Shown: in pieces, positions 49,535 through 59,288 of the stretch
How the letters are laid out: every line of letters starts with the position of its first letter
Position numbering within the stretch: position 1 is the stretch's first letter
NCBI GenBank assembly: GCA_964556935.1
Contig: CAZKXR010000009.1
Span: forward strand, 17,399-81,398
Direction: 5' to 3'
DNA length: 64,000 bases
Source: Nitrososphaera sp964556935
GTDB lineage: Archaea > Thermoproteota > Nitrososphaeria > Nitrososphaerales > Nitrososphaeraceae
Notes under the pieces: model-generated
Told to the model about the DNA's origin: nothing
Seen by the model: only the letters and a program-made list of their open reading frames with translations
The model's database searches: none
Translations under genes and position numbers: made by a program

Positions 49535-51184
49535 TTACATTTCCATGCCGCCCATTCCACCCATGCCGCCTGGCGGTGCGGGTGGTCCGCCAGACTTGGT
49601 TGAAGCAATCACATCGTCGATCCTGAGGATCATCGATGCAGCCTCGGTGGCAGACTTGATTATCTGCTCCTTTACTGCCAGCGGCTCTACTACATCCAGC
49701 TTGGACATGTCAGATATCTTGTTGTTTCTTGCGTCTATGCCGGTCCATTTGGCGCCCTTGCTCTGCTTTGCGCGAAGCTCTGTCAGCGTGTCAATAGGAT
49801 CCATGCCGGCGTTCTCGGCCAGTGCCAACGGAATGACCTCAAGGGCCTCGGCGAATTTTTCTGCGGCCAGCTGCTCCCTTCCAGAAAGGGTGCTTGCCCA
49901 CTCCCTCAGCTTTGAGGCTGCATAGGCTTCCGGTGCTCCGCCACCTGCAACGATGGCCGGCTTTTCGATGACATCCTTGGTCACCATCAGTGCATCATGG
50001 ACGGACCTGTCGGCCTCGTCGACAACGCGCTGCGAGCCGCCGCGTATCAGTATTGTAACAGACTTGGGGTGCTTGCAGCCCTCGATAAAGACCCACTTGT
50101 CTGTCTCTACCTTGCGCTCCTCGACCAGGTCTGCAGAACCAAGATCCTTGGATGTCAGGTCATCTAGGTTGTTGACAATCCTTGCTCCTGTAGCACGGGA
50201 CATCTTGGTCATGTCGCTTTCCTTTACCCTTCTGACGGCAAGGATGCCGGCCTTGGCCAGGTAGTGCTGCGCAATGTCATCGATTCCCTTCTGACACAGC
50301 AATACATTGGCGTTTGCAGAGACGATCTTGTCGACCATGCTCTTGAGCATCCTGTTTTCCTCTTCCAAAAACATCTTCATCTGTTCTGGAGAGCTGATGT
50401 TTATCTTGGCATCGAATTCTGTCTTCTCGATTTCAAGCGCAGAATTGATGAGCGCAATCTTGGCCTTTTCTACATGCTTTGGCATGCCGCCGTGAACTAC
50501 CTCCTTGTCAAGAACAATTCCCTTGATGAGCTTTGTATCGCGCATGGAGCCGCCGGCCTTCTTTTCCACCTTGATGTCGTCGACATCCATCTTGCTTACA
50601 CTATCTGTCTTCTCGGATACCGCCAGTGCGGCGTTAACCACAATTGCGGCAAGGTCGTCTGCCTCTTTTGAGACCAGCTTGGTCTGCATCGAGGTTCTGG
50701 CTATCCTTGTCAGGTGGTCCTTTTCATTGCCGGAAACCTTCTGGGCGATATCGTTCAAAACTTCGATGGCCTTGGCGGCGCTTTTTCTGTAGCCGTCAAC
50801 AATTATGGTAGGATGTACGTCCTTGCTGATAAGCTCCTCGGCTTTTTCCAGCAGGGCGCCGGCAAGCACCACCACAGAGGTGGTACCGTCGCCCACCTCG
50901 TTGTCGGTGGCCTTGCTTATCTCTACCATCATCTTGGCCGCCGGGTGCTGGACATCTATCTCCTTGAGAATGGTAGCCCCATCGTTGGTGATGGTGACAT
51001 CACCAAGCGAGTCTACCAGCATCTTGTCCATGCCACGTGGTCCAAGAGAAGTCCTTACGATCTCTGCGATAAGTTTTGCAGCAGTTATGTTATTCTTCTG
51101 GGCATCGCGACCCTTTGTCTGTGATGCTCCTTCCTTCAGTATCAAAACGGGAACTCCGCCAGCTGATGCTTGCTGTATTGACAT
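49535..51184 (-). CDS. thsA: thermosome subunit (group II chaperonin)
   Basis: A 549-residue ATP-dependent folding chaperonin subunit. Features: RTSLGPRGMDKMLVDSLGDVTITNDGATIL (ATP site, in pieces), GDGTTSVVVLAGALL, equatorial and apical domain signatures (DKVVHGG... LDKEVVHGGMPKHV), and the Gly/Met-rich C-terminal tail GGMGGMGGMEM that projects into the cavity. Only one subunit gene is in the window; a second may lie elsewhere. It ends downstream of the small zinc protein. Confidence 0.97.
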   Translation of the reverse strand: MSIQQASAGGVPVLILKEGASQTKGRDAQKNNITAAKLIAEIVRTSLGPRGMDKMLVDSLGDVTITNDGATILKEIDVQHPAAKMMVEISKATDNEVGDGTTSVVVLAGALLEKAEELISKDVHPTIIVDGYRKSAAKAIEVLNDIAQKVSGNEKDHLTRIARTSMQTKLVSKEADDLAAIVVNAALAVSEKTDSVSKMDVDDIKVEKKAGGSMRDTKLIKGIVLDKEVVHGGMPKHVEKAKIALINSALEIEKTEFDAKINISSPEQMKMFLEEENRMLKSMVDKIVSANANVLLCQKGIDDIAQHYLAKAGILAVRRVKESDMTKMSRATGARIVNNLDDLTSKDLGSADLVEERKVETDKWVFIEGCKHPKSVTILIRGGSQRVVDEADRSVHDALMVTKDVIEKPAIVAGGGAPEAYAASKLREWASTLSGREQLAAEKFAEALEVIPLALAENAGMDPIDTLTELRAKQSKGAKWTGIDARNNKISDMSKLDVVEPLAVKEQIIKSATEAASMILRIDDVIASTKSGGPPAPPGGMGGMGGMEM

Positions 51185-51261
51185 TTTTTACATTCCTCCT
51201 AAAATTGTACAATAATTTCAAAGTCGCGGGATATTTTAAACTTGCTGTACCTGTTGCCGTT

Positions 51262-52257
51262 TCATTTGGTGAGTCGGATTCTCGCTATTCCGTTAAGATA
51301 GTGTATGTACTCCACCACAGGGTTTGCCGCAGAGTCCGGTAGCTTTGCCGTAGTTTCATATTTTCGCTGGCCGCGGGCAGTGATTCTTACCAGCCGGGTA
51401 TCCGGATCGTATCTGGCCTCTATCTCTGACGCGTCGGTAACGCCCCTTATCTCGGCAATGATTTCGTAGTAGTTTGAACCCTCGATGACCTCTGGTGCGG
51501 ACTCGGAGACCACGTCTTCGAGCTTGGGTCGCACTTTCTTGACCGGCGGCTTTCTGAGAGTCGGGCCTTTGCTGCCAGGGACCTGCAACTTTGGAAGGAT
51601 CATGCCCCGCCCCACAAAACCTGCTGCAACGCCAGCAACAAAGCCGCCTATGTGTGCAAGGTACGCGACGCCGCTGGTATCACCGATCAGTACGAATACG
51701 ACCTGCAGCACGAACCAGAAGGGTATGTAGGCAATGGCAGGAATGCGTATCGTGGTGATAAAGAAAGCCATAATTATTGTAAAGATCTTGGCCCTGGGGA
51801 ACATGACCAGATACGCTCCAAGTATGCCGGATATTGCCCCGGAGGCGCCCACTGCGGGCACCATTCCATCGCCTGTAGACGTCGCATACACGCTGTGTAT
51901 CAGCGCTGCCGCTGCGCCCCATGCCAGGTAAATCAGTATGTATTTTACGCGTCCAAACTTGTCCTCGATATTGTCGCCAAATACGAACAGGAATACCATG
52001 TTGCCTATGATGTGGGCAATGCCGCCGTGCATGAACATCGAAGTAACGATGCTCAGCACGCCGGCAGGAAAGTTGGAGAAAAGCAGGTCAGGAACAGTCC
52101 CATAAGTCAGGAAAAGGTCTCTTACAGCCTGCTCATCGGTAAAGAAGCTTGTTGATGCGGCCTCCCAGATGAAGACTATGGTGTTGATGGCAATCAGTGC
52201 ATAGTTCAGGTACGGCCTGCCGTGAATCCGCTCTGTATCATCATGAATTGGGAACAT
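51262..52257 (-). CDS. rhomboid protease with C-terminal Hsp20-like domain
   Basis: A 331-residue intramembrane serine protease: six membrane spans in residues 15-215, catalytic Ser139 in AVGASGAISG and His202 in YLAHIGGFVAG, plus the HGGIAHIIGNMVFLF oxyanion helix. After a basic linker, residues about 262-331 (YYEIIAEIRGV ... RLVRITARGQRKYET ... VEYIHYLNGIARIRL) read like an Hsp20/CS beta-sandwich with the usual E-G turn and Y.NG.A strand. The fusion could target damaged membrane proteins; this is inference. Confidence 0.88.
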   Translation of the reverse strand: MFPIHDDTERIHGRPYLNYALIAINTIVFIWEAASTSFFTDEQAVRDLFLTYGTVPDLLFSNFPAGVLSIVTSMFMHGGIAHIIGNMVFLFVFGDNIEDKFGRVKYILIYLAWGAAAALIHSVYATSTGDGMVPAVGASGAISGILGAYLVMFPRAKIFTIIMAFFITTIRIPAIAYIPFWFVLQVVFVLIGDTSGVAYLAHIGGFVAGVAAGFVGRGMILPKLQVPGSKGPTLRKPPVKKVRPKLEDVVSESAPEVIEGSNYYEIIAEIRGVTDASEIEARYDPDTRLVRITARGQRKYETTAKLPDSAANPVVEYIHYLNGIARIRLTK

Positions 52258-52303
52258 GCCGCCGGCTTTCTACCTCTAGAACAAACCTATCAGAAATAAG
52301 TCT

Positions 52304-52465
52304 TTAGCTAAATCCAAACGGATTCGTGTTAGGCATATCGCCGCCCCTTTCACTGTGTGCCTTCCTCATATGCCGCTGCATACGCTCTTTTTCGTCAAAA
52401 GTCATGTTGCAATACTGACACTTGAATGATCCTTTGCCCTCTTCTTTCTTTTTAAACAGGCCCAA
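52304..52465 (-). CDS. small C2H2 zinc-finger protein
   Basis: A 53-residue gene from TTG at 52463-52465 to TAA at 52304-52306. The product carries one classical C2H2 finger: FKCQYCNMTFDEKERMQRH then MRKAH (Cys-x2-Cys-x12-His-x4-His), with a basic N-terminus MGLFKKKEEG. A short Gly/Asn tail follows. Such single-finger proteins occur in archaea and may bind nucleic acid. A non-ATG start is needed because the frame has no earlier ATG, with a stop upstream in frame. Confidence 0.65.
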   Translation of the reverse strand: MGLFKKKEEGKGSFKCQYCNMTFDEKERMQRHMRKAHSERGGDMPNTNPFGFS

Positions 52466-52506
52466 CGGATCTATTGACTGGACACTGCCTGATTAAAGTT
52501 GCGGAT

Positions 52507-52737
52507 TTATTCCATGACAATCATGGTCAGGGTGGACTTGACGCCATTAAGCTTTCGAAGTTTCCACGTGATTATCTCCTTGGTCTTCTCCATCGTGTCA
52601 GATTCAACCTGCGCCACGATATCGTAGACTCCGTACACCTGGTACACTTCTTTAACGCCGTCTATTTTTTTCAACTCGTTAACAAGTGAGTCTTCAGACC
52701 CCAGTTCGGCGTTCATCAAAACAAAGGCTTTTGGCAT
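52507..52737 (-). CDS. stand-alone Lrp/AsnC effector-domain (RAM) protein
   Basis: A 76-residue RAM domain: AFVLMNAELGSEDSLVNELKKI, VYQVYGVYDIVAQVESDTMEK, and STLTMIVME. Like the gene at 46880 it lacks a DNA-binding part. It lies immediately downstream of the FilR1-type regulator gene (38 bp) and upstream of the C2H2 finger on the same strand, so the three could be co-transcribed. Confidence 0.87.
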   Translation of the reverse strand: MPKAFVLMNAELGSEDSLVNELKKIDGVKEVYQVYGVYDIVAQVESDTMEKTKEIITWKLRKLNGVKSTLTMIVME

Positions 52738-52775
52738 ACGATCTAATTGCTTGCGGCGTATAAAAACTTGAATGT

Positions 52776-53585
52776 TCAGACCTCATGCTTCAGCTTGTTT
52801 TCATCAAAGGGGCCCGCCATCTCCCACTGGTATGCAAAAAAGTCTGAGCACCATTCCAGAAACTGCGGATCCTCGCCGTAAAACATCACGTTCAGGTCAG
52901 GCTCGCCCTTCTGATTTGGGAACAAAACGCAGCCCTGCTTCTCATTAAAGATGACCATCACGCTGACGTCTGGAAGCATCCGCCGTTCTACAAGACCCTT
53001 CGTGATAAAGTTCCGCCAGCCGACCTTCTGAAGGATCTGCGTCCTCCCCTTTGGGACGACGGCGTTGCTGGAAAATATGTAGGAGAACTTGACTCCCTGC
53101 TGCACCTTGTTGCTGACCGTTTCAATGAGATCCAAGGGAACCTGGGCCATTATCTCCTTGATGTGCTTGTCAGAACTGCTGTAGAGATCCTTCCAGCGCT
53201 GCAAAATTGCCATCACGCCGTGGACAATTTCGCAATTTCGGAACGCGCCCAGCCGCTGCACGAACTTGAGAGGAAGGTCGCCTAGGCTGTGGTCCAAGAG
53301 GAATTCCCGGTTCTTGTACAGAAAGTCGTAACTTGGGACAAGGGAAACCACGGTCTTGCCGTAGGAAGTAAGCACAAGTTCGCCTTCCTTGCCCTTGGAC
53401 ACGAGGCCGGATTCTATCAATCTCGTCATGTTCCTGTGGGCCTCCTGCATGGTCGCGTCCAGTTCCGATGCCAGCTGTGATAGCCTGTAATCCTTGTGAT
53501 TCAGCCTTGCCAGCATCGAAAGACGCAGATCTCCTGCCAGCTCGAAAAACAGCGTGCCGACGCCTTCGTTTGGTTCTTCTGCCAT
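52776..53585 (-). CDS. winged-helix regulator with FilR1/DUF1724-type C-terminus
   Basis: A 269-residue archaeal transcription regulator. The N-terminal winged helix (about 10-75) is clear: LFFELAGDLRLSMLARL, YRLSQLASELDATMQEAHRNMTRLIE and a wing LVSKGKEGELVLTSYGKTVV. The C-terminal half matches the FilR1/DUF1724 type: VQRLGAFRNCEIVHGVMAIL, VPLDLIETVSNKVQQGVKFSYIF, and LPDVSVMVIFNEKQGCVLFP. Family members in methanogens and other archaea respond to signals, some affecting filament formation. The ATG at 53585 is preferred over 53609. Confidence 0.85.
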   Translation of the reverse strand: MAEEPNEGVGTLFFELAGDLRLSMLARLNHKDYRLSQLASELDATMQEAHRNMTRLIESGLVSKGKEGELVLTSYGKTVVSLVPSYDFLYKNREFLLDHSLGDLPLKFVQRLGAFRNCEIVHGVMAILQRWKDLYSSSDKHIKEIMAQVPLDLIETVSNKVQQGVKFSYIFSSNAVVPKGRTQILQKVGWRNFITKGLVERRMLPDVSVMVIFNEKQGCVLFPNQKGEPDLNVMFYGEDPQFLEWCSDFFAYQWEMAGPFDENKLKHEV

Positions 53586-53673
53586 AATCCCATCAAGTCT
53601 ACAATACACATGTTTAAAAATCTGTCAACAGGAACGATTATAATTTGGATAGCTTGGCATTGTAGGCATCACT

Positions 53674-54156
53674 ATGGGAGACAAAAAGTCTGTTTCTGCG
53701 CTTGTAAGCGGCGGAGAGGCTAATGCAGGCCCGCCTCTTGGTCCAGCCTTGGGCCCAATGGGTGTCAACGTCCTGCAGGTAGTCAATACCATTAACGAAA
53801 AGACCAAGGATTTTCCGGGGATGAAGGTCCCAGTCAAGGTAGAGGTCGATAGCGAGACAAAGAAATTCACGGTTGAGGTAGGCATCCCGCCAACTGCAGC
53901 GCTGGTGGCAAAGGAATCAGGCATTCCAAAGGGATCCGGCACCGCAGGCAAGGATTATGCTGGCGACCTGTCCATGGCCGGTGCAGTCAAGATAGCCAAG
54001 ATGAAGATTGATGGCTCGTACGCCAAGGATGTCAAGGGCGCAACAAAAGAAGTCATTGGCTCCTGCGTCAGCATGGGTGTCAAGGTGGAAGGCAAGCCGG
54101 CCAAGGAAGTCTACGCAGACGTCAACACGGGCAAGTACGACGATCTGTTCAAGTAA
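53674..54156 (+). CDS. rpl11: 50S ribosomal protein L11
   Basis: Binds the GTPase-associated region of 23S rRNA. The very conserved N-terminus SALVSGGEANAGPPLGPALGPMGVNV and the C-terminal rRNA-binding domain (IAKMKIDGSYAKDVKGATKEVIG, CVSMGVKVEGK) identify it. 160 residues. In many archaea it is next to L1/L10; here it stands alone between the FilR1-type regulator and a subtilase. Confidence 0.97.
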   Translation: MGDKKSVSALVSGGEANAGPPLGPALGPMGVNVLQVVNTINEKTKDFPGMKVPVKVEVDSETKKFTVEVGIPPTAALVAKESGIPKGSGTAGKDYAGDLSMAGAVKIAKMKIDGSYAKDVKGATKEVIGSCVSMGVKVEGKPAKEVYADVNTGKYDDLFK

Positions 54157-54223
54157 TTTTTTAACACTCTTTTTGAGCTGACGAAATCGTAATAACCCAG
54201 ACGTACCATCCCTATCTTGATCT

Positions 54224-57200
54224 TTGATCAAAACCGCTGTTGTAGTTGCTGCCATTCTGGCCATGTCTGTATTTATCGCGCCAGCTTATTCCCTACCAGC
54301 AACAGATTCTGCTTCTGTCGAATCTGGTCCGCAGGTGTATCAGTTTGAGCAGCTTCCGTCTCTTGATGCTGTACACATTTACGGCTTTACTGTTCCTAAA
54401 AGCGCCATAAGGTCGGATTTTGGTGCCATCCATCTTGGCGATTTGGGGTACAACGGTAACCCCGGAAGAACCCTGGTCTTTGGCAAAGGCGACGTAGGCC
54501 TTCTTGCTGGAAACGCGCACGTCGTTGGCCTTGGCGGCGGCATGGAAAAGGGCACGCCGTTTATGGGCGTAGCGATGTCCCAGGCGCCGCTTCCGGCTGG
54601 CACAGGGTTTCTGTATTCTTTAGACGCGCCGCTCCAGTTTGATTCCATTTCATACAATGTTCCGTCCAACTATTCAGCGCCCATAAACCCCGGCAGGTAT
54701 TCTGGTTCGTCAATAATCGGATCCGATGCCGTGGCCCAAAAGTACAACATCACCGGAGACGGGACGACGGTGGCCATAGTGGACACAGGAACAGACTTTT
54801 CGAACCCGGATATGCAGCATGCGGTGGCAAGGGATGAGAACAGCATCCCCGTCATGCTGGACGCCGATGGCCAGGGAATCGTGCTTACGCAGGCCAAATA
54901 CATTGCCAAGATTGACGAGCAATCCGGCCGGATTATGAATTACACTTCTTCCGTAAATGCAACCCTGCCGGAGGGCATCACTTCCACTGCCTACGTCAAC
55001 GGCGCCGGCGTTTTCCTTAGAACATCGGAGGGCGTGATACCGGTCTACAACTCGATCTACCCGTACTTTGCGACCCCCGTTCTTGAGGCCACTGCCAGCA
55101 TCGACTGGAAGATAGGCAACGACAGCGAGGATTACATAAAGTCGAAAAGCGGTATCTACAGGTTCGGCGTAATTTACCAGCTGCACATGCAGCTTGGCTA
55201 CCTTGTCATAGAGATAGTCCCTGTGCTTGTAGTCGATAGCGAGGAGGCTGGCGTGTACGACACGATAATACCGGACATGTCATTTGGATGGTCGCTGTTT
55301 AGCCAGACTATTTCCAGAACACATCCGCAGGCAGGACACCTTTTGACAGAACCAACATACGACTTTACCGATGAAAGGCCAATCAGGATCGGAGAAGGAA
55401 GCGAATTCTTGACATACGACCATGACAAGGACGGTTTTCCTGACTACAGCGTAGGCACAGCAGGGGCAAGGGTGCTGGACATATGGCGCGTAGTGGAAAA
55501 CAAGACCAGCCGGGATATCGATACTGCATACGGCAGTGCCGTCGAGGCCAAGCTGCTTGAGCCAATAGACCCCGGCGGCGATTACTTTGGCCTGATGTTC
55601 GACTTCCAGGGTCATGGTACGAGCACGGCAGCAACCGTGGCATCCAAGGGCATCGGCCAGTACTCCCTGTACAACAATGAAACTGAATATCACCTTGCAG
55701 GGATGGCACCGGATGCAAAGATAATCCCGGTCAAGGCGCTTTGGCTAGGAGACTCCATTTACGGCTGGCTTTATGCGGCAGGGTTCGACCTGCAGGATGG
55801 AAGGTGGCAGTACACCGGCGATCACAAGGCCGACGTCATCAGCAACAGCTGGGGGATATCCAACTTCCCCCTCCTCAAGGCCGGACCGGGTTACGACTTG
55901 CTTAGTGTCATGTCCTCCCTTCTGGTGCTGCCCAAGGTGCTGGATGACCAGTATGAAGGCACGCTGATGGTAGACAGTGTCGGCAACAGCGGCCTTGGGT
56001 ACGGAAGCCTCGGCACTCCTAATTCCTCGCCGCTGACAATTTCCGTGGGGGCAACCACCAACAACGTTCACGTAGGGTACGATGGATTTGCCAACATCAC
56101 CAGGTTTGGCTCTTCTGCCGCAGCCTACGACGAAGTTGCCGACTTTTCCAGCAGGGGCCCAAGCCTGCTAGGGGATCCAAAACCGGAGCTTATGGCCATC
56201 GGCTCGTACGGGTTCACTCCTGCCTCGGTGGTAGTCAAGAATCCCGAGTCGAGGCCAGACAACCCCAGAAATGATGCCGCGTTCACGTTGTTTGGAGGCA
56301 CGAGTATGGCCGCGCCGATGGTTGCAGGGGCCGCGGCTCTGGTCGTACAGGATATGAAAGATCGTGGCGAGCCTGTCGACCCGTTAAAGGTTAAAAGCAT
56401 ACTGATGTCCTCGGCCAAAGACCTCAAAAACGATCCCTTCGTCCAGGGAGCTGGCAGGGTTGACGCAATGTCGGCCATCGAACTGTCAAGAGGTTCGGAG
56501 GGCATGTTCTCTGTTTACACTGAAGACACGGTAAGAAACATCCTGACGGCCATTTCGCCGGCCATCTCAAGATATGATTTTACAGGAATTATCGGTGATG
56601 AATCTTTATCCGGTAGCAATCTTGTCGAAACTGCCGCCGGTCTCCAAGAATCCCGCTGGTTTGCCGGCCAGATAGAACAGGGCAACTCTGCAACAACAGA
56701 GATAGTGGTGGAAAACCCGTCTTCAGAGAGGATCAAAGTCGAGCTATCCAGCACGGTTGAAAAGCTTTTGGACAGACATGAGATGAACAGCACCACCAGG
56801 CTGTTTGAAAGGGATCCGACCCACAGTGACGAGGAATTCGGATACACGCCGAACTATTACAACCTGACAGAAATAATCGGCGGCCCCGTTCCAGAAGATG
56901 CGGACTTGATGGTGGCCAGGGTAAACTTCCCCTTCTCCAGCTTTTTGAACTCGACGGAACTTTTTGCAGACTATATGAGAATCGCGTCCGTGTACAGCTA
57001 CGACTGGCATGACAGCGACCAGGACGACGACGTCGGATACAAAGAGATCACCATGGTCAACCGCGGCGGCTCCTGGGGAACAATCCAGGAATTGAGGGTA
57101 TCGGATCCGGCCAGCAAGTTCACCGGAACGCCGGTCATTGGTGTGTACCCGGTACCGTCCATATTCTCGTTCTGGCGCGGTGACAGGGAGATCAACGCTA

Positions 57201-58894
57201 CTGCGATGGATTACACGCTGACTGTCGAATTCTACAAACGCATGCCCAACCCCGACGTACAATTTGACCAGAACATTGTGAAGGACAGGGCCTTTCTGAC
57301 CGTCGAGCCGCACAGCAAAGCAAGCGTGGGGGCGTCCGTTGTAACTAAGGAGGACACCGTTCCCGGCATACACTATGGCGAGATAATAGCCAGCAGCAAG
57401 TCAGGCCACAAAGTCGTCATGCCCGTAAGCTACGTGGTTACTGCCAGTCAATATTCAAAGGAAGTTCCGCTGGTAATCTCTCCATCGGCGGATGGAAATG
57501 TTGTCAGCCTGAGGCCAAACGGCTATGTCGGTGGCCTTTCAGACATGACATCAAGGTACACCACCGGCGACTGGCGGTCGTACTACTTCAGCATACAAGA
57601 CAAAAGCATCACGACGATGAGCCTGGAAATATCGTGGCCGCACAACTCGACAAGCATAAGCGTGATGGCGTTTGGCCCGGACGGCCGGCTGGTTGCAACA
57701 ACTGTTCCGTCTGGAGTATTCGAGGAATTTGCCGGCTGGCCCAGCAACGATTGGCTTGGAACTTCCAGCTTCAGCGAGGGTGGGGCATTCTTTTTCAGCC
57801 AGAACAATGGAGGCAACTCGACGGTGCTTCATGTGCCGGTGAACCAGACTGGAACCTATTCTGTATTGCTGCACAACACACTTTTCCATGGCCAGAGTCT
57901 CAATGAACCTGTAACGGTAGAGGCCAAATTCTCAACGCTGCTGCCGGACACAACTCCGCCCAGGATTGCGGCCGATGTTCCCAAGTATATCATCGGAAGG
58001 CAGACAGTGCCAGTTACAGTTGACGATAATAACCCGGCAGGCCTGAGCTATTCCATAGACGGGAACGTCTTTACCCGTCAGGCTGCTGCCTCCAGTGAAC
58101 CAACCCAAAAGTTTGACATAGTTCTGGACGGTGAGAATCTGGCTGAAGGGCCGCACCGGCTGTATGTCGAGACTACAGACACTGTTGGGCATTCATCGAC
58201 TGTGGTATCGGAGTTTGATGTCGATAGAACGCCGCCGTCTGCGGAAATCTTGTTGCGCTATGAAAACGGAACCGAGATCATACCTGCGGACAGCACCATC
58301 ATTTCTGGCAACGTGACTCTGATTTGGAACTTGATAGACAGAAATGGAGTGGCAGAGCCTGTAAGGGTGTCTCTTCCCAATGCCACTTTGCCCGTTGAAT
58401 CAACCGAATCATCGTCTTTGGCCATAGATTCAACCCTGCTTGCCGACGGACAGCACCAGATCTCCATAACATCGACAGACATTCCTGGCAACAGCATGAC
58501 AAAGAGCCTGCAGCTGCTGGTTGACAACACTGCCCCAATGACTTCCATAGACGCGCCAGACGGCTCAGAACTGAAAGGCAAAATCCAGATAGGAGTGAAG
58601 GCAGAAGACCCCAACCTCCGGCTTGTTACGCTAACGGTGGGAGACAAAAAGTCCATCGACGTGACTGGCCTAGATCAGTACGAGCTTGATACTGCTGACC
58701 TTCAGGACGGCAGGTATGAGCTAAAGCTTACCGCTTTAGATGCTGCCGGCAACAGCGGCAGCGCCGCAACTACCATCGCCGTGGCCAATGTCAGGCCCCA
58801 AGTAGAATCTGCAGCCATGTTGGGAGTGCTTGGAGGTCTGGCCGTGGGGGCTGGAGTAGCATGGTTTATTGCTTCACGGCGGCGTAGAAAGTAG
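54224..58894 (+). CDS. cell-surface subtilisin-like serine protease, 1556 aa
   Basis: A signal peptide (about 1-23, ending VFIAPAYS), the S8 triad Asp187 (VAIVDTGTD), His464 (QGHGTSTAATV) and Ser694 (GGTSMAAPMVAGAA), several beta-rich Ig-like repeats from about 870 onward, and a C-terminal membrane anchor with basic end (LGGLAVGAGVAWFIASRRRRK). The Asp-to-His distance is about 277 residues, several times that of standard subtilisins, due to a large insert (about 210-455). Probably digests extracellular proteins or matures the S-layer; the substrate is unknown. It starts with TTG 67 bp after L11. Confidence 0.9.
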   Translation: MIKTAVVVAAILAMSVFIAPAYSLPATDSASVESGPQVYQFEQLPSLDAVHIYGFTVPKSAIRSDFGAIHLGDLGYNGNPGRTLVFGKGDVGLLAGNAHVVGLGGGMEKGTPFMGVAMSQAPLPAGTGFLYSLDAPLQFDSISYNVPSNYSAPINPGRYSGSSIIGSDAVAQKYNITGDGTTVAIVDTGTDFSNPDMQHAVARDENSIPVMLDADGQGIVLTQAKYIAKIDEQSGRIMNYTSSVNATLPEGITSTAYVNGAGVFLRTSEGVIPVYNSIYPYFATPVLEATASIDWKIGNDSEDYIKSKSGIYRFGVIYQLHMQLGYLVIEIVPVLVVDSEEAGVYDTIIPDMSFGWSLFSQTISRTHPQAGHLLTEPTYDFTDERPIRIGEGSEFLTYDHDKDGFPDYSVGTAGARVLDIWRVVENKTSRDIDTAYGSAVEAKLLEPIDPGGDYFGLMFDFQGHGTSTAATVASKGIGQYSLYNNETEYHLAGMAPDAKIIPVKALWLGDSIYGWLYAAGFDLQDGRWQYTGDHKADVISNSWGISNFPLLKAGPGYDLLSVMSSLLVLPKVLDDQYEGTLMVDSVGNSGLGYGSLGTPNSSPLTISVGATTNNVHVGYDGFANITRFGSSAAAYDEVADFSSRGPSLLGDPKPELMAIGSYGFTPASVVVKNPESRPDNPRNDAAFTLFGGTSMAAPMVAGAAALVVQDMKDRGEPVDPLKVKSILMSSAKDLKNDPFVQGAGRVDAMSAIELSRGSEGMFSVYTEDTVRNILTAISPAISRYDFTGIIGDESLSGSNLVETAAGLQESRWFAGQIEQGNSATTEIVVENPSSERIKVELSSTVEKLLDRHEMNSTTRLFERDPTHSDEEFGYTPNYYNLTEIIGGPVPEDADLMVARVNFPFSSFLNSTELFADYMRIASVYSYDWHDSDQDDDVGYKEITMVNRGGSWGTIQELRVSDPASKFTGTPVIGVYPVPSIFSFWRGDREINATAMDYTLTVEFYKRMPNPDVQFDQNIVKDRAFLTVEPHSKASVGASVVTKEDTVPGIHYGEIIASSKSGHKVVMPVSYVVTASQYSKEVPLVISPSADGNVVSLRPNGYVGGLSDMTSRYTTGDWRSYYFSIQDKSITTMSLEISWPHNSTSISVMAFGPDGRLVATTVPSGVFEEFAGWPSNDWLGTSSFSEGGAFFFSQNNGGNSTVLHVPVNQTGTYSVLLHNTLFHGQSLNEPVTVEAKFSTLLPDTTPPRIAADVPKYIIGRQTVPVTVDDNNPAGLSYSIDGNVFTRQAAASSEPTQKFDIVLDGENLAEGPHRLYVETTDTVGHSSTVVSEFDVDRTPPSAEILLRYENGTEIIPADSTIISGNVTLIWNLIDRNGVAEPVRVSLPNATLPVESTESSSLAIDSTLLADGQHQISITSTDIPGNSMTKSLQLLVDNTAPMTSIDAPDGSELKGKIQIGVKAEDPNLRLVTLTVGDKKSIDVTGLDQYELDTADLQDGRYELKLTALDAAGNSGSAATTIAVANVRPQVESAAMLGVLGGLAVGAGVAWFIASRRRRK

Positions 58895-58934
58895 CTGGAA
58901 ATTTTAAATAGCGAGTAGATCATTTTTACCACAC

Positions 58935-59288
58935 ATGAGCGAGGAAAAGAAATCATCCCATGCAGCAAACCCGAACCTCATTGAGCTGGCAGAAAAGAAC
59001 TTCGACAACATCATAAACGGTACCAAGCCAGTCCTAGTAGACTTTTGGGCCACATGGTGCGGCCCCTGTCAGTTCATGCTGCCCATATTCGACAAGATGG
59101 CCAAAAAGTACGGTGACAAGGTGACCTTTGGCAGGGTCAACGTCGACGACAATCAGGGAGTAGCCATGAGATATGATGTTTACGCAATACCTACCTTCAT
59201 AATGTTCATGAACGGCAAGGCGGTCGACAGGGCCATAGGCGCCGTCGGAGAAAAGGGTCTTGAAGGCCTGCTGCAGAAATACCAGTAA
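58935..59288 (+). CDS. trxA: thioredoxin
   Basis: A 117-residue protein-disulfide reductase with the classical active site Cys42-Gly-Pro-Cys45 in DFWATWCGPCQFMLP, and the cis-Pro in VYAIPTFIMFMNG. The N-terminal 20 residues extend a little beyond the fold. A TATA-like element (TTTTAAATAG, about 58902) precedes the ATG by about 30 nt. Convergent with aIF5B, with only one base pair between their ends. Confidence 0.95.
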   Translation: MSEEKKSSHAANPNLIELAEKNFDNIINGTKPVLVDFWATWCGPCQFMLPIFDKMAKKYGDKVTFGRVNVDDNQGVAMRYDVYAIPTFIMFMNGKAVDRAIGAVGEKGLEGLLQKYQ

